A stretch of 64,000 nucleotides of DNA from Adiantum capillus-veneris (lineage: Eukaryota > Streptophyta > Polypodiopsida > Polypodiales > Pteridaceae). Shown here piece after piece: positions 32,725-44,597 of this stretch; position 1 is the first letter of the stretch; the number at the start of each line of letters is the position of its first letter. Position numbers and translations under genes: made by a program. The stretch covers positions 6,217,001 to 6,281,000 of the forward strand of contig CM043967.1 of NCBI GenBank assembly GCA_014529385.2. The letters are read 5' to 3'. The notes beneath the pieces are model-generated. The model saw only the letters and a list, made by a program, of their open reading frames with translations. It did not search any database and was not told the DNA's origin.

Positions 32725-33579
32725 CTGGAAGTCTATATAAAATAAATCGAGACGGGATATTGCTTTTATGCATTAACCCTAAAGAAAAAGAACAATACCT
32801 AAGTCAAGCACATGTGACCACAGTAGTAATTCACTTTGCAGAAGACCAAACTATGCAACAAATCTTGAGACTTGGAGTATTTTGGGCGACTATGAGGAGA
32901 GATGTTAATTCTTTTGTAAAAGTTTGCCTTCAATGTCAAAAACAACCACCTATTCCTCATGTAACATTGTTTCAAATGTCACCTGTTCCTAAGTGGAGTA
33001 ATTATCTGGTTACTTACTTATCGAGCTGAACATCTCCTACGGATATGAGTAAACGCCGTCAAAGAGCAATTGAAACTGGAGCAAGAGACTATGCTCTTAT
33101 TGGGAACCAATTGTATCGGAGAGGTAAAGATCAACATTTGTGTCTTTGTGCCACCTGCTTATAGAACCCAATCTCAATATATCATTGTAGCTACGGACTA
33201 TTTGACCAAGTGGGTCGAGGCTAAAGCGACTCAAAAGAATGATGCCAGAACCACTGCTGCATTCTTATATGAGTATGTATTCACAAGATATGGACTGCCA
33301 ATAGAGATTGCCAGTGATCGGGGAACTCATTTCCTCAATGAGGTAATAGAGTATTTCCTTAATGATTTTATGGTCATCCATAACAAATCATCTCCCTATC
33401 ACCCACAAGCAAACGGACAAGCTGAGCATGCGAATAAAATTCTTAGCTCGGTACTGACCAAAGTGGTTAGTTCAGGAAGGACAGACTGGGAAATGAATCT
33501 CCATGCTGCTCTATGGGCTTATCGAGTTTCATTCAAAACAGCTCTAAATGCTACACCATTTAACCTTGTTTATGGTCTT
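32725..33579 (+). pseudogene. Element B integrase, N-terminal and core part
   Basis: The first zinc-binding module is at 32,760-32,965 (AHVTTVVIHF, LGVFWATM, CLQCQ). The region corresponding to A's second module and the first catalytic Asp (GIDFVGP) is deleted: the frame passes from GKDQHLC near 33,140 to VPPAYRTQSQYIIVATDYL. The second Asp (ASDRGTHF) and Glu (NGQAEHAN) remain. The frame stops at the border of element D after NLVYGL (TSD GTCTT) and resumes at 48,570. Lacking the first Asp, it cannot be active. Confidence 0.85.
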
Positions 33580-34059
33580 TGTAATGTCTCCGACCCCGAG
33601 CTAAAAGAACACCATTGTACCATGATGTTTTCCAAAATTTGTCGATGCCATGATGTTTAGAATGTCATAAAGCTTCCAAAAGTGAATTAAAATAATTTTT
33701 GTGAAAAAATTCCAAAAATAGTAAGTTTTTGGTCGCCCAACCTGTCTAGTTTTGACCGCCTCGACAAACTGCACCCGTACCCCGAATTTGAAAAAAATGC
33801 ATTTTTCGGACGACGAGGGCTGCTAAATATGGCAGGTACTCGGGATTATGCACCTTAGTTATGGCTTAGCATAGCAAGTTTCGGCATCAAAATCTGATTA
33901 GAATTGCCCGTCTAGGATTAAAAATAATTTTTCCTAAGGTTGTGCCGGGAGGCATCGGGGCTCGGGAGCTGTGTGGGAACCGGCTCCAGGCCATTGCTCA
34001 GTTGATATGGCAGGTAGAGGGCACCCTCACACACTCACAGGGCTCGTGGGCTACTTTCC

Positions 34060-34141
<82 letters not shown>

Positions 34142-34328
34142 AAGTGAGCTCTTGAGCAGGTTGGGACACTTGGTAAGTATGCAACTAGAGCTGCCATGCA
34201 TGAAGTGAGTACTCCTCCAGATGCATATAGCACGCAAATTTGAATTTTTCAGCTTGTGAGCCTATATAAGGGCATGCTCACACACACACAAGCACACATA
34301 TATTCTCACACACACATTTAATATACGG
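33580..34328 (+). repeat. Inverted U3 fragment at the left end of element D
   Basis: It starts TGTAATGTCTCCGACC at the TSD and is the inverse of about 36,380-37,112: CATTGTACCATGATG, GGTTGTGC, the GA repeat (34,064-34,139), GAGCCTATATAAGGGC (TATA, 34,263) and CACACACA. It ends roughly 50 nt after the TATA box, near the expected start of transcription, and is followed by ATATACGG and the TGTGAGG end of the main 3' LTR. Both outer ends of D are therefore U3 ends. Confidence 0.8.
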
Positions 34329-36553
34329 TGTGAGGTCCCCACCCCGTCATCTCAAACGACGGATCTGATTGTAAACCTGATGGTGGCCACTAAATCTACA
34401 GCGGAAACAAACAACGTGGTTTTGGGTTCAACTAGTGGACGATCTCTCATCACCAAGTGAATCGAGCTCGAGCCTACTAGCATCGAGATCTAGTTCCACC
34501 TCGCAGTGGAAGCGTGTCTAATCAATTATCGGTCCTAAGACCCACCTTCCAAGAGGACATAAGTCTCGAGTTCCTTTTTCCCCATAGCTTTCAGAGGCAC
34601 GTACACTTGAAACTTCGCCGCTCTTGGGGCAATGAGTAATACTAGAGTCAATTTATAACACTATGGGGACGGAGAGTTCCCGATCAATCGGAACCACCCT
34701 TCTCATAGGCATTGGAAACCCGAGCCAAGACCCCACTTTCCACCCCATACTCACACTTCCTTTGTTACCTAATTACTACCACAATGGTTGTTCAACATAT
34801 AAGTTCTTTGTTTATTTTTTCGATTCACAAGTTCTTTAATACAACCCTTCAACCGGTATTGCAAAGTGGCACCAAGAAAGTAATTCTAGTAAAAATTCAC
34901 TCAAAAACTTCTTCATTTAAAGTTCCAATGTTCTGGGGGGTACAACATATCTCCCCCAGCGAGAGTTTACTCCTCCCATTGTCGCCTAGTTGCCCATACA
35001 ACTAGGTTGTCCATCGCTTAACCAGCAGTTGTGGACTTCCCACCGCATAGAACGCAAGACATGGGTTCCCACCGCTTAACCAGGTCATGGATTCAAGAGC
35101 CCTTAACCAGGAACTCTGTCCCCTATGATTAAGAGGGGGTTCGGACTAGTATCAACATTGGAAATAGAAATGAACAGGGCGAGCTAAATTTTCCCTAGCA
35201 AACATTCTTTCCTATCTCAAACAGTATATCCAACAATCATTCTTTCCTACTTGGAAATTGAAATATATTTCAATTCAAATGCCGTGATCTCCGTTGGATT
35301 TCTCCAACATGTTTAGGGATATGTTCTTTCCTAAATTATCGAATGCAATGTTAAATTAAGCAAATCTTGAATAAAAAATGTGACCTACCTCCACTATTTC
35401 CTCCTCATTGCTCCGTGAGTTGGCCGGTACTTGGTCAACCATGGGAGCTTTTCCCTTCCCATATGTGTTGCTTGCCCAGTCTTGCGGTCGTGGGAACCAC
35501 CGAAACGAGTTCTCTTTACCGGGGCCATATTATACTCACTACTTAAATTGACAACTTGGAAAAAGAGAGCTAATATTCGAGAGCACATACAACCAAAATG
35601 ACGGATTAGTTTCAATAAGCAAACTCCCTTGTACGAGAGATTTGATTACTTCAAGACATAGAGATTTTTGATAGCCCCTTACTTTTTCTATGGGAATTGG
35701 CCCTAAGGTTAATTATTTGGCCTAGATAATTAAGAACTTCAGATTTCGACTTGATCTATTTACTAGAGAAAAATTAGGCATGCTTAAACACTTCCTAATG
35801 CAAGTAGAGATTTGCAGATTTACTGCATGCATAGGTGAGAGGATTTCTCCCTTACTAATGATTAATGATGCATTAATTTTCCCTAATAAATCCTAATCCA
35901 TGAGCAATTGATTCTAATTTAATTATTTACACATTATGGAGTAATAGAATGCAATGGACCATTCCCACCTCAAAGCTGACTTGATTTTTAATCACAACGG
36001 TGACTAGTGGATGATTCCTTAAACATGCATTAAATATGATTAAGAGTGACTAATTGCTTGCATGATTACTAATTAGATTAATATTTATGCAATAGATCAT
36101 GGATACGGAGAATTAGAGAGTATCTAATGAGAATTTTGACTATGATTATGCATACTAGATGCGGAATGAAGAGGATATTAGAGAGGGAATTACAACAAGC
36201 ATGAGTTAAATAAAAAATTACCGAGGTTACGGATGAATTCCTCTCGAAATTCTGATGCAAGGCCCTCCTTGAGATGAGAAATGGGCAGCACCTTCCCTCC
36301 TAGCTCCTCTTCCAAAGACTATGTCTGCCGACAGCACCTCCTCAAGATGTGTGCGTGTGTAGGAGTGTCTGTGTGTGTACTTAGTGTGTGTGTGAGCATA
36401 TATGTGTGCTTGTGTGTGTGTGAGCATGCTCTTATATAGGCTCACAAGCTGAAAAATTAAAATTTTCCTGCTATATGCATCTGGAGGAGTACTCACTTCA
36501 TGCATGGCAGCTCTAGTTGCATACTTACCAAGTGTCCCAACCTGCTCAAGAGC

Positions 36554-36592
<39 letters not shown>

Positions 36593-37112
36593 CATGGAAA
36601 GTAGCCCACGAGCCCTGTGAGTGTGTGAGGGCACCCTCTACCTGCCATATCAACTCAGCAGTGGCTTGGAGCCCGTTCCCACACAGTTCCCGAGCGCTGG
36701 TGCCTCCCCGCACAACCTTATGAAAAATTGTTTTTAATCCTAGACGGCGGGCAATTCTAATCAGATTTTGATGCCGAAACTTCCTATGCTAAGCTAGAAA
36801 TAAGGTGCATAATCCGGAGTACCTGCCATATTTAGCAGCCCCCGACGTCCGGAAAATGTATTTTTTTCAAATTCGGGGTACGGGTGCAGTTTGTCGAGAC
36901 GGTCAAAACTAGACGGGTCGGGCAACCAAAAACTTACTATTTTTTAAAAATTTTCACAAAAAGTATTTTAATTTATTTTTGGAAGCTGTATGACATTCTA
37001 AACATCATGGCATTCACAGATTTTGGAAAACTGCTAAAAATAGTATTTTTTTTCCATTATGATTGTTTCATGGTACAATGGTGTTCTTTTACTCGGGGTC
37101 GGAGACCTTACA
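34329..37112 (-). repeat. 3' LTR of element D (about 2.8 kb)
   Basis: On the plus strand it begins TGTGAGGTCCCCACCCCGTC and ends GGTCGGAGACCTTACA. It aligns with 45,892-48,564. It contains a CT repeat (36,556-36,591) and a minus-strand TATA (plus TTATATAGGC at 36,432). The LTR is very long relative to the gag-only interior. No coding region is supported in it. Confidence 0.85.
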
Positions 37113-37122
37113 TCCTCCCCAA
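37113..37122 (-). promoter_or_regulatory. Polypurine tract of element D
   Basis: The minus-strand sequence TTGGGGAGGA sits directly before TGTAAGG, the LTR start. Confidence 0.7.
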
Positions 37123-37294
37123 CGTGAAAAATTTGAGATGTCCTTATCTCAAGAATACATCTGGATAAACTCTATGCTAACTACTTAGGTACATATATCG
37201 TTTGTCTAAAGTAAAGACATCCTTTGATAATAGAATAGTCTTTAGCTTTATGCGTCTTATTCTGTTGTACTTTGATGAGATCCTAGTGCTTGAA

Positions 37295-37464
37295 TTATTG
37301 CTCACTAGGATTAGCAGTTGCAGCATACAGAGCTGCTCTCTCATCAGCTTCGTCACCCACAGTTGGTTGTCTCACTGCGGCATTAGCGAAAGCTCCGCTT
37401 CCTTGTCCTATGTTTCCTCTTTCTCGGCCTCCTCTTCCATTTGGTTGACCTCGCCCGTTGATGT
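37295..37464 (-). pseudogene. Element D gag, C-terminal part
   Basis: Minus-strand reading NINGRGQPNGRGGRERGN and GDEADERAALYAATANPSEQ ends at a stop. It continues the gag that breaks off at 44,598 after the CCHC knuckle. The join across element E shows the short duplication ACGT/ACAT. The Gly/Arg-rich tail suits RNA binding. Confidence 0.75.
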
Positions 37465-38338
37465 TGTTGGGAAACAAGCAAACTGAAGCACCTCTATAGT
37501 GATGTCACCTAAGAGCGTTGAACGAGAACTACAAGAAACCAAAAGCTTTGTAAAATCCCTTTGAAACACCACAAGTTCAATAGGAGTAGACCCTTGGGAA
37601 TTTACTAGCCGTCGCCCACCCAAGAGACTATGTCACATAGGAGCAAAACCTTGTCAAAGCACGGATTTACAGCACACCCCGACCAATGCAGATGAAGACA
37701 AGAGCCTATCCTTTCACAATCAAACATCACAAACCCATAACTTCAACATCAATTCCACAATTCATAGATACATGCCCTCCGAATCTGTCTACACACAATT
37801 TGCCACTAGGCTGCCATAGCCATAACCCTGCAGAGAACTAGTCGTAACCTGAAGAGCACAACTCCAATTGGGGCACTTTAAAGCTTGAAAAAAAGATTGA
37901 AAAATGACTGGCGAGAAAGCTGAAGATGACCAAAATTGATTCCATACACCGCCATGAGCAAAATTGACGTGAATAGAAAGCTATCCCAGCATGACTACAC
38001 GTAGAGAAGGCTAGTAGGGGCAAAAAACTGCATCAAAAAACACCAAGGAAGCACAATGAGCTAAAACCTGCAAATTTCTGATGTTTGGCTGAACGTTTTT
38101 AAGTTTGTACATGAGTTTTAGTTATATACAAGTCTCCCTTCAAAAAACTCACTCACGGGTACTTACAATAGCCTGACAGCTGTCACTAGACTAGCGCCTT
38201 GCAATGCATGTACATGTGCTTGCTAAAGCAAGCTAAAAAACCCACAAAAAGAAAGCCCACCCACTCCCTTTTGACATCGGGCATCGTGTCCATATGTACA
38301 AATTTACAAAAAACGGGGTGTCAGAAATGCGCCCAACA
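37465..38338 (-). repeat. 3' LTR of element E (874 bp)
   Basis: Plus-strand TGTTGGGAAACAAGC to GCGCCCAACA. It matches 43,733-44,597 nearly base for base. The minus-strand PPT GCTGGGGTGTGGCAAAC lies just inside at 38,342-38,358. Confidence 0.95.
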
Positions 38339-38365
38339 TAGTTTGCCACACCCCAGCTTGCTAGA

Positions 38366-39550
38366 TCATTCATGATCAGCAGCACAAAAGAGATCCTGTA
38401 AACCACATGAGGGAGTCTTCACTTCATCTTCATCATTAGAAACATGATCAGAAAATTCTTCAGAAGAAGGCTTATCCTCAATCACAGTCATCAAACTTGC
38501 AATATACTTCTTCAACATGTAGCCATTCACACGTGCTTTATGTGGGGTACCATCCAAGTCAGCAAGTTGATATGCGCCATTTGGAAACCTGTTTAAGACC
38601 AAGAAAGGACCTTGCCACTTGATTTGAAATTTCTTTTGAAAAGTGCTATCAAGCTTACTATTGTAACGACGCACCATGTCACCCTTCTTGATGTCCTTGT
38701 CCTTTACCTTCTCATTTGCCTTTGCTTGATTCTTCTTCAAGACCTGCTCATAATGCTCAAAAGCTAACACCCTATCCAATTGTACACATTGCAAATATAG
38801 AAGTCTTTCCTTGAATGAATCACTGGGCTCTTCTTCAATCTTTAGCATCATCTTCAAGGCTGGTATCTCCACCTCAATAGGAAGTAAAGCCTCTTTGCCA
38901 AAAACTAGATGGAAGGGAGAAAAACCAGTACCTGATTTGATGGTAGTCCTATACGCCCATAGAGCACAAGGTAGCTCTAAATCCCAATTCTTCACATTGT
39001 TTCTTGTCATCTTTGTAAGCATCCTTATTATCTCTCCATTAAGCCTTTCATTCATGCCATTGCATTGGGGATAATATGGAGTAGTAAACCTGCGATGCAC
39101 ATGAAGCTTCTCACATAGATAATCCACCAATTCTTCCCTGGAACCTGGACCCTTGTTAGAAAGTAACTCCAATGGCATGCCAAATTTTTAGCAAATATCT
39201 TCATATATAAATAAGGAAACATCTTTACTCATGATGTGCTTAACAGCTTTGGATTCGGCCCACCTGGATAGATAGTCAACAACAATAAGTATATAACATT
39301 TGCCTCTAGCTGTCATAGGTAGAGGACCTATTGCATCAATACCCCACTTCTCAAACACATCATAAGCCACAATGGTGCCTCTAATTTCTGATTTGAGAAC
39401 CCTATTTTCCATGATTTGACACTCTTTACAAGACTTGCACCAATAATGAACATCACGTTGAACACTTGGCCACACATAACCCTCCTGCAAGACTTTATGC
39501 AAAGTGATCTTTGAAGCAAAGTGACCACCACAAGAACCCTCATGATTCTC
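38366..39550 (-). pseudogene. Element E integrase
   Basis: Minus-strand: zinc-binding part (GYVWPSVQRDVHYW, CKECQ), catalytic core WGIDAIGPLPMT, YILIVVDYLSRWAES, an in-frame stop after YEDIC (about 39,187), then MPLELLSNKGPG where the second catalytic Asp of LSD is Asn, and NGMNERLN with the Glu. The C-terminal region (IKWQGPFLVLNRFPNGAYQL) runs to 38,366. The stop plus the D-to-N change make it inactive. Confidence 0.9.
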
Positions 39551-39562
39551 CTCTAAAATTTT

Positions 39563-39784
39563 TTAAATTTCCTCTTTCCAAGGCACTTTTCTCATCACAA
39601 GATCACCCCCCTTCATATACAAGGCATCACCAAGTAGCACATACCTTTTGGCACGATGTAGGAAGGCGTACTTTTTTGGCTTCTCCAACTTTGATGGAAG
39701 CATACCTGTTTGTAGAAAATCTTCCTCCCTCTCTAAAGCTTCCCTTTCCAAATAAAGACGAGAATCAGCCCTTATCACATACAA
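39563..39784 (-). pseudogene. Element E RNase H-integrase linker
   Basis: An open piece with DSRLYLEREALEREEDFLQ and RYVLLGDALYMKGGDLVMRK, the usual LY-(K/R)(R/K)G linker before integrase. It is separated from neighbouring domains by single stops. Confidence 0.75.
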
Positions 39785-39793
39785 TTGCCCAAT

Positions 39794-41464
39794 TCAAGCT
39801 TGTGCTGCACCATGTGCTTCTTCAGTTTGAGACCTGTCCACATGCCTTAAGCTCCAAGCTTCAAAATGCTTAAGCAGATTCTTCACTTGAAAACACATAT
39901 TTTTCATCCTTGTATTCTTACTTTGCCACACCCCAAGTACTTGCTTAACCACCAAAAGTGCATCACCTCTTACCCGCACACGACGGATGCCAAGCTCAAG
40001 GCAAAGGTTGAGACCTTTCTCCAAAGTAGCATACTCAGCTTCATTGTTGCTTTGTGCTGTAAGCTTCAAGTTAGTTATCAAAGCACCTTGAGGATCATAA
40101 ACTACCACACCTCCTGAAGATTCACCATGCACTTTCCTGTAAGAGCCATCAAAAAACAATAGATAGGCATTGTCTATGTCAGGAGCTTCCATGTGTTGCT
40201 TCTTCACTGCATCCTCCTTAAGAAGAAGAGGGCTTTCCTTATAGGTAAGCAAATCAGCCAATGTAGCCCTTATACTCTCCTCAACAAGAAAAGAGAATTG
40301 GAATTCCTGTAGCTCCACAATCCACTTCATGAGCCTCTTTGACAAAGTAGGGCTACTCACCAATTGAGGTAGAAGAGTGTAGCTAGTGAGGAATGTGAAT
40401 GGTTTAGGGATAAGGTAGTGCCTAAACCTTCTACATGCATAAATCACACTCACCATAATGAGCTCCACCTTAGTATAGCCTCTTTCCACCTCTAGCTTCA
40501 CCCTGCTAGCACAATAGATAGGCTTCATGTAGTGGGAATTGTTACCTCGTTGAAGAAGCATAGATCCAATAGCATCCTCGCCTACTGATGGATTCACATA
40601 AAACTCCTTATCCCAATTAGGATCTTGCATAGCAAGAAGAGAACCAAGAACCTCTTTGATACCTTGAAAAACCTCTTCACATTCATTTGTCCATTGTAGA
40701 GGATCCAACCTTGCTACTTGTTGTAGAGGAAAAAGAAGTTGAGAGGACAAAGGAATGAACCTTGCCATATACTTCACCTTTTGAATAAAAATAGAAAGTT
40801 GCTTTGTATCTTTAGGTGATGGGAGGAGCACCAAAGCCTTCACTTTGTCAGGATCCGCTTCAATCCCATTCTCTGAGATCATATGCCCCAAAAACTTCAC
40901 TCTTGGTTGAGCAAGATGACACTTCTTTGGGTTGAGTTGACCTCCACTTTCATCATATTTCTTCAATGCCATCCCAAGATTTGAATAATGATCCTTTCTA
41001 GAGCTATAAACACAAAAGTCATCAATAAGATCCTTCACAAACTTGCCAAGAAAGGGAGAGAACACCTTGTTGACGTGCTTTTGATACCACGCACAGCCAT
41101 TCATAACACCAAAAGGAAGCACACAATAACGAAAGCATCCCCATGGTGTGATAAATGTGGTATTCTTTCAATCTTCTAAAGCCAAGGTGAGCTGAAAATA
41201 TCCAGAGAATCCATCACATACGCTATACCTCTCATGCCCTGCAATAGAATCAAGTATGTCATCTATGAAAGGAAGAGGGTATGGATCCCTCTTCATGGCT
41301 GCATTTAGAGTCTTAAAATCAACACATATCCTCCACTTTCCATCCTTCTTGGGTGTGACAACAACATGACTCACCCATTTTGCAGTGCTCACAGGACATA
41401 TGAAACCTGCTTCGAGAAGCTTGTCTACCTCTTCCTTTAAAGCATTAAGTTGTACCTGCCCCAT
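39794..41464 (-). pseudogene. Element E reverse transcriptase plus two RNase H domains
   Basis: RT begins LLEAGFICPVSTAKWVSHVV (41,464-41,168). One stop follows LALED, then comes LPFGVMNGCAWYQKHV, the catalytic LIDDFCVYS (DD intact) and HLAQPRVKFLGHMISENGIE. The first, Ty3-type RNase H shows GSMLLQRGN and PIYCASRVKLEVERGYTKVE. The second, archaeal-type RNase H shows LLFFDGSYRKVHGESSGGVV, LTAQSNNEAEYATLEKGL and VRVRGDALLVVKQVLG. Two RNase H domains in tandem are the hallmark of Tat elements. The 442-codon frame is unusually intact. Confidence 0.9.
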
Positions 41465-41518
41465 TCTCCTTAGCTTTTGGCGTAGGGGCTGAGATCCTTC
41501 CTTGATTGGAATGTGGAT

Positions 41519-42394
41519 TTACTCTCTCTTAAAGCCTCTAATTTCCTCATAAGAAGTGATGAATAAATGGGGAAATTGTTGTATCATATGTAGGTACTCA
41601 CCCTTCTCATGACTAGTCAAGTCAGGAGACAATATACCTTGTATCAGCTCTTGTTTGACATTAGGTTGAACTTTGGGTTGCATCAGCTCTTCAATTTTCT
41701 CATAAGGACCAGAGATATCCTCATCCTCCATAAGGCCAAGAAATCTTTGTTTCTCATCATGCTCTTCTTCAAGAAACAAGGAGGAAACATCTAGATCACT
41801 ATCACTGCTATCTTCCACTTCACTACCATCATCCCCGTTGTCTTCTTCTTCACTTGAGTACTCTTCTTCATCACTTTTCTCATCAAAATTAGCATCTAAA
41901 TATTTCTTGCTAGCCATGTCAAACCTCTTCTTATCACCCCTTCTATTGTAGAGAGTGATGGTACCATGTCCCCAATCCTGTATAGCTTTGGTTGCCTATA
42001 ACCATGGTCTTCCAAGGATGAGAGGGAAAGTACCAATACCTGCGGGCATAACATGGAAATTTACCAGCACTTTAACATCAAATAAATACACCTCCAAGTC
42101 CTTTATAACTCCCAAGCACCTCACCCTTGATTGGTTGGCAAGCTTTATGCGAAAACCTGAATTCTTCACCATGTTGAGTCCCAACTTTGATACACAAGCT
42201 TGAGTAATAACACATACCTGTGCACCTCCATCAATATGAGCCTCTCCAATGCACTTCCTCTTATTCCATGCATCCATAGTAGGGCATATATCAGGTAGCT
42301 CATTCAAAGATAGGACTCTTACTGACCCCCTTGTAGGCTCCTTCTTCATGGGGTTGACTACGTGCTTCCATTGCCTCTTTAACTTGGGACACAT
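41519..42394 (-). pseudogene. Element E protease and acidic linker
   Basis: Protease part (42,394-41,996): AHIDGGAQVCVITQACVSKL (D-G-G for D-S/T-G), IKLANQSRVRCLGVIKDLEV, FPLILGRPWL. After a stop an acidic linker (41,917-41,519) reads SDEEEYSSEEEDNGDDGSEV and leads to RT. It cleaves Gag-Pol in active relatives. The D-G-G motif may still be active. Confidence 0.8.
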
Positions 42395-43669
42395 CTACAT
42401 GAGTTTCCCAAAGGTAACATCAGCCTTTCTACCCACCAAATCAGCCCTTAAACTATAATTTGGTTGTCCTTCTCCCAAAGGAAAGTCAGATGCATTGTAA
42501 TGTTTCCTGGGATTTCTCTTCTTCTTCTCTTTACCTGTACCTGTTTCAACCTGTTTCCCTCTTTTATGGCTGGGACTTGCATCACTCATGTCATGATCTC
42601 TTGTAACCCTCTTACCTACAGGCATGACCATAGCTCCCAAATCATCCTCTTTCTTCTCCAAACGGATTATGCTTACAACTTTTGTTTTGCCCTTTTCTTC
42701 TGTTGTCAGTCCACTTGGTCCTGCTTCCCCTTTAATCTCAATACCATAATCTTGAGCTCGAGAAGGAATTTGTGGAGGAAGAGGAAACATGTCGCCACCC
42801 ATTCTCTTTGGCTTGTCACATTGAGGGCTTTTATGACCCCATTCACCACAATTGTAACATTGAAACATATCCCCTCTTCCAGCCATGCCTCTTCCTCTAC
42901 CACCTGTATAACCCTCATTGCTTCCATAACCACGTCCATATCCATAGCTTTGACCTCTTCCACCTCCCATCATATGCACACTAAGATTCTTCATAAGACC
43001 TACAACCTCTTGCATCTCCTTGCGAAAGGCATTCACATCATGAGAAGCTTGTTGCTCATAACCTGGCTCCCTGATGAGGACCCTTGGTTGCTCTACCGCT
43101 TTCACTTCAACCTTTGGCTCAAGATTGATTCCAAGTTGATGAAGACGCTCTGCTTTCCACTCTTTATTCTTTGCAATTTCAACTGCCTCCTCAAAGGTCC
43201 TTGGCTGCTTAAGCTCTACCTTCAAGCGTAGGTTACTCCTCAAGCTTGCAAGAAACCTGTCCTTTTTCAACATGGCTGGAGGAATTTCAGCCCCCAAAGA
43301 TGTACACCACTTTGCCCATAACGCATTGAATGCCTTCAGAAAGTCTTCTATGGTTTGGCCTTCACCCTGTACCAAGCCTTGAATAGACTTCCATACCTTT
43401 TGTGGGTCTTCCACCTGTTGAAAGTGTGTAAGAAAAGCATGCCTTACCATTTCATAAGTCATAACTTGAGGATTTTTGGCTGATTGTAGCTCCTTTTTGT
43501 AGCCTTCCAACCATTCCCTAGCATCTCCCTTCAAACAGAAATAGAAGATTCACAGCACCAACACTGGGTCTTGCTTGTTAGCAAGAAGGCAAGCAAACTC
43601 CATTCTCTCAATGAAAGCTTTGGAAATTTCATTTGATTTCCCACTAAACTCCGAAAAATTAAACGCCAT
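42395..43669 (-). pseudogene. Element E gag with CCHC knuckle
   Basis: The start at MAFNFSEFSGKSNEISKAF is followed by a frame change or stop near 43,545, then a 379-codon frame: KGDAREWLEGYKKELQSAK, FNALWAKWCTSLGAEIPP, LKQPRTFEEAVEIAKNKEWK, a Gly/Arg/Tyr-rich stretch, CYNCGEWGHKSPQC, and a Lys-rich tail. Capsid and RNA-binding roles follow from the family. Confidence 0.9.
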
Positions 43670-43732
43670 GTCTTCAAAACCTGTAAACTGAAGATAACTT
43701 GAAGCGATTCCTCGATGGGGGAACCAAAACAC
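43670..43732 (-). promoter_or_regulatory. Element E leader with primer-binding site
   Basis: On the minus strand, right after the LTR end CCCAACA, comes GTGTTTTGGTTCCCCCATCG. The TGGTTCCCCCATC part is complementary to a CCA-ended tRNA 3' end. The tRNA is not identified. Confidence 0.5.
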
Positions 43733-44597
43733 TGTTGGGAAACAAGCAAACTGAAACACCTCTATAGTGATGTCACCTAAGAGCGTTGAACGAGAACTAC
43801 AAGACACCAAAATCTTTGCAAAATCCTTTTGAAACACCACAAGTCCAATAGGAGTAGACCCTTGGGAATTTACTAGCCGTTGCCCACCCAAGAGACTATG
43901 TCACATAGGAGCAAAACCCTGTCAAAGCACGGATTTACAGCACACCCAGACCAATGCAGATGAAGACAAGAGCCTATCCTTTCACAATAAAACATCACAA
44001 ACCCATAACTTCAACATCAATTCCACAACTCATAGATACATGCCCTCCGAATCTGTCTACACACAATTTCCACTAGGCTGCCATAGCCATAACCCTACAG
44101 AGAACTAGTCGTAACCTGAAGAGTACAACTCCAATTGGGGCACTTTAAAGCTTCAAAAAAAAAAAAGACTAGCGAGAAAGCTGAAGATGATAAAAATTGA
44201 TTCCATACACCGCCATGAGAAAAATTGACGCAAACAGAAAGCTGTCCCAGCACGACTACACGTAGAGAAGGCTAGTCGAGGCAAAAACCTGCATCAAAAA
44301 ACACCAAGGAAGCACAATGAGCTAAAACCTACAAATTTCTGATGTTTGGCTGAACGTTTTTAAGTTTGTACATGAGTTTTAGCTATATACAAGTCTCCCT
44401 TCAAAAAACTCACTCACGAGCACTTACAGTAGCCCGACAGCTGTCACTAGACTAGCGACTTGCAGTGCATGTACATGTGCTTGCTAAAGCAAGCTAAAAA
44501 ACCCACAAAAAGAAAGCCCAGACGCCCTTTTGACATCGGGCGTCGTGTCCGTATGTACAAATTTACAAAAAACGGGGTGTCAAAAATGCGCCCAACA
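43733..44597 (-). repeat. 5' LTR of element E (865 bp)
   Basis: Plus-strand TGTTGGGAAACAAGC to GCGCCCAACA, the partner of 37,465-38,338, with only scattered differences (for example CACCCCGACC against CACCCAGACC). Confidence 0.95.

Larger units (their letters stand above)
37465..44597 (-). mobile_element. Element E: Tat-like Ty3 retrotransposon (7.1 kb) in D gag
   Basis: LTRs TGTTGGG...CCCAACA of 874 and 865 bp enclose gag, protease, RT, two RNase H domains and integrase on the minus strand. The dual RNase H places it with the Tat group (Ogre/Retand-like). The flanks give a short target duplication with one change (ACGT and ACAT, 4-5 bp). Its LTRs look more alike than those of B and it is the innermost insertion, so it is the youngest of the stack. 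Confidence 0.9.

Noticed and set aside
33942-34237. Open frames with poly Arg-Glu or Ser-Leu
   Set aside because: They come from the GA repeat in the element D U3 region and are not genes.
42464-43231. A 255-codon plus-strand open frame
   Set aside because: It is antisense to element E gag, which has a CCHC knuckle and family motifs on the minus strand. The plus frame has no recognisable features.
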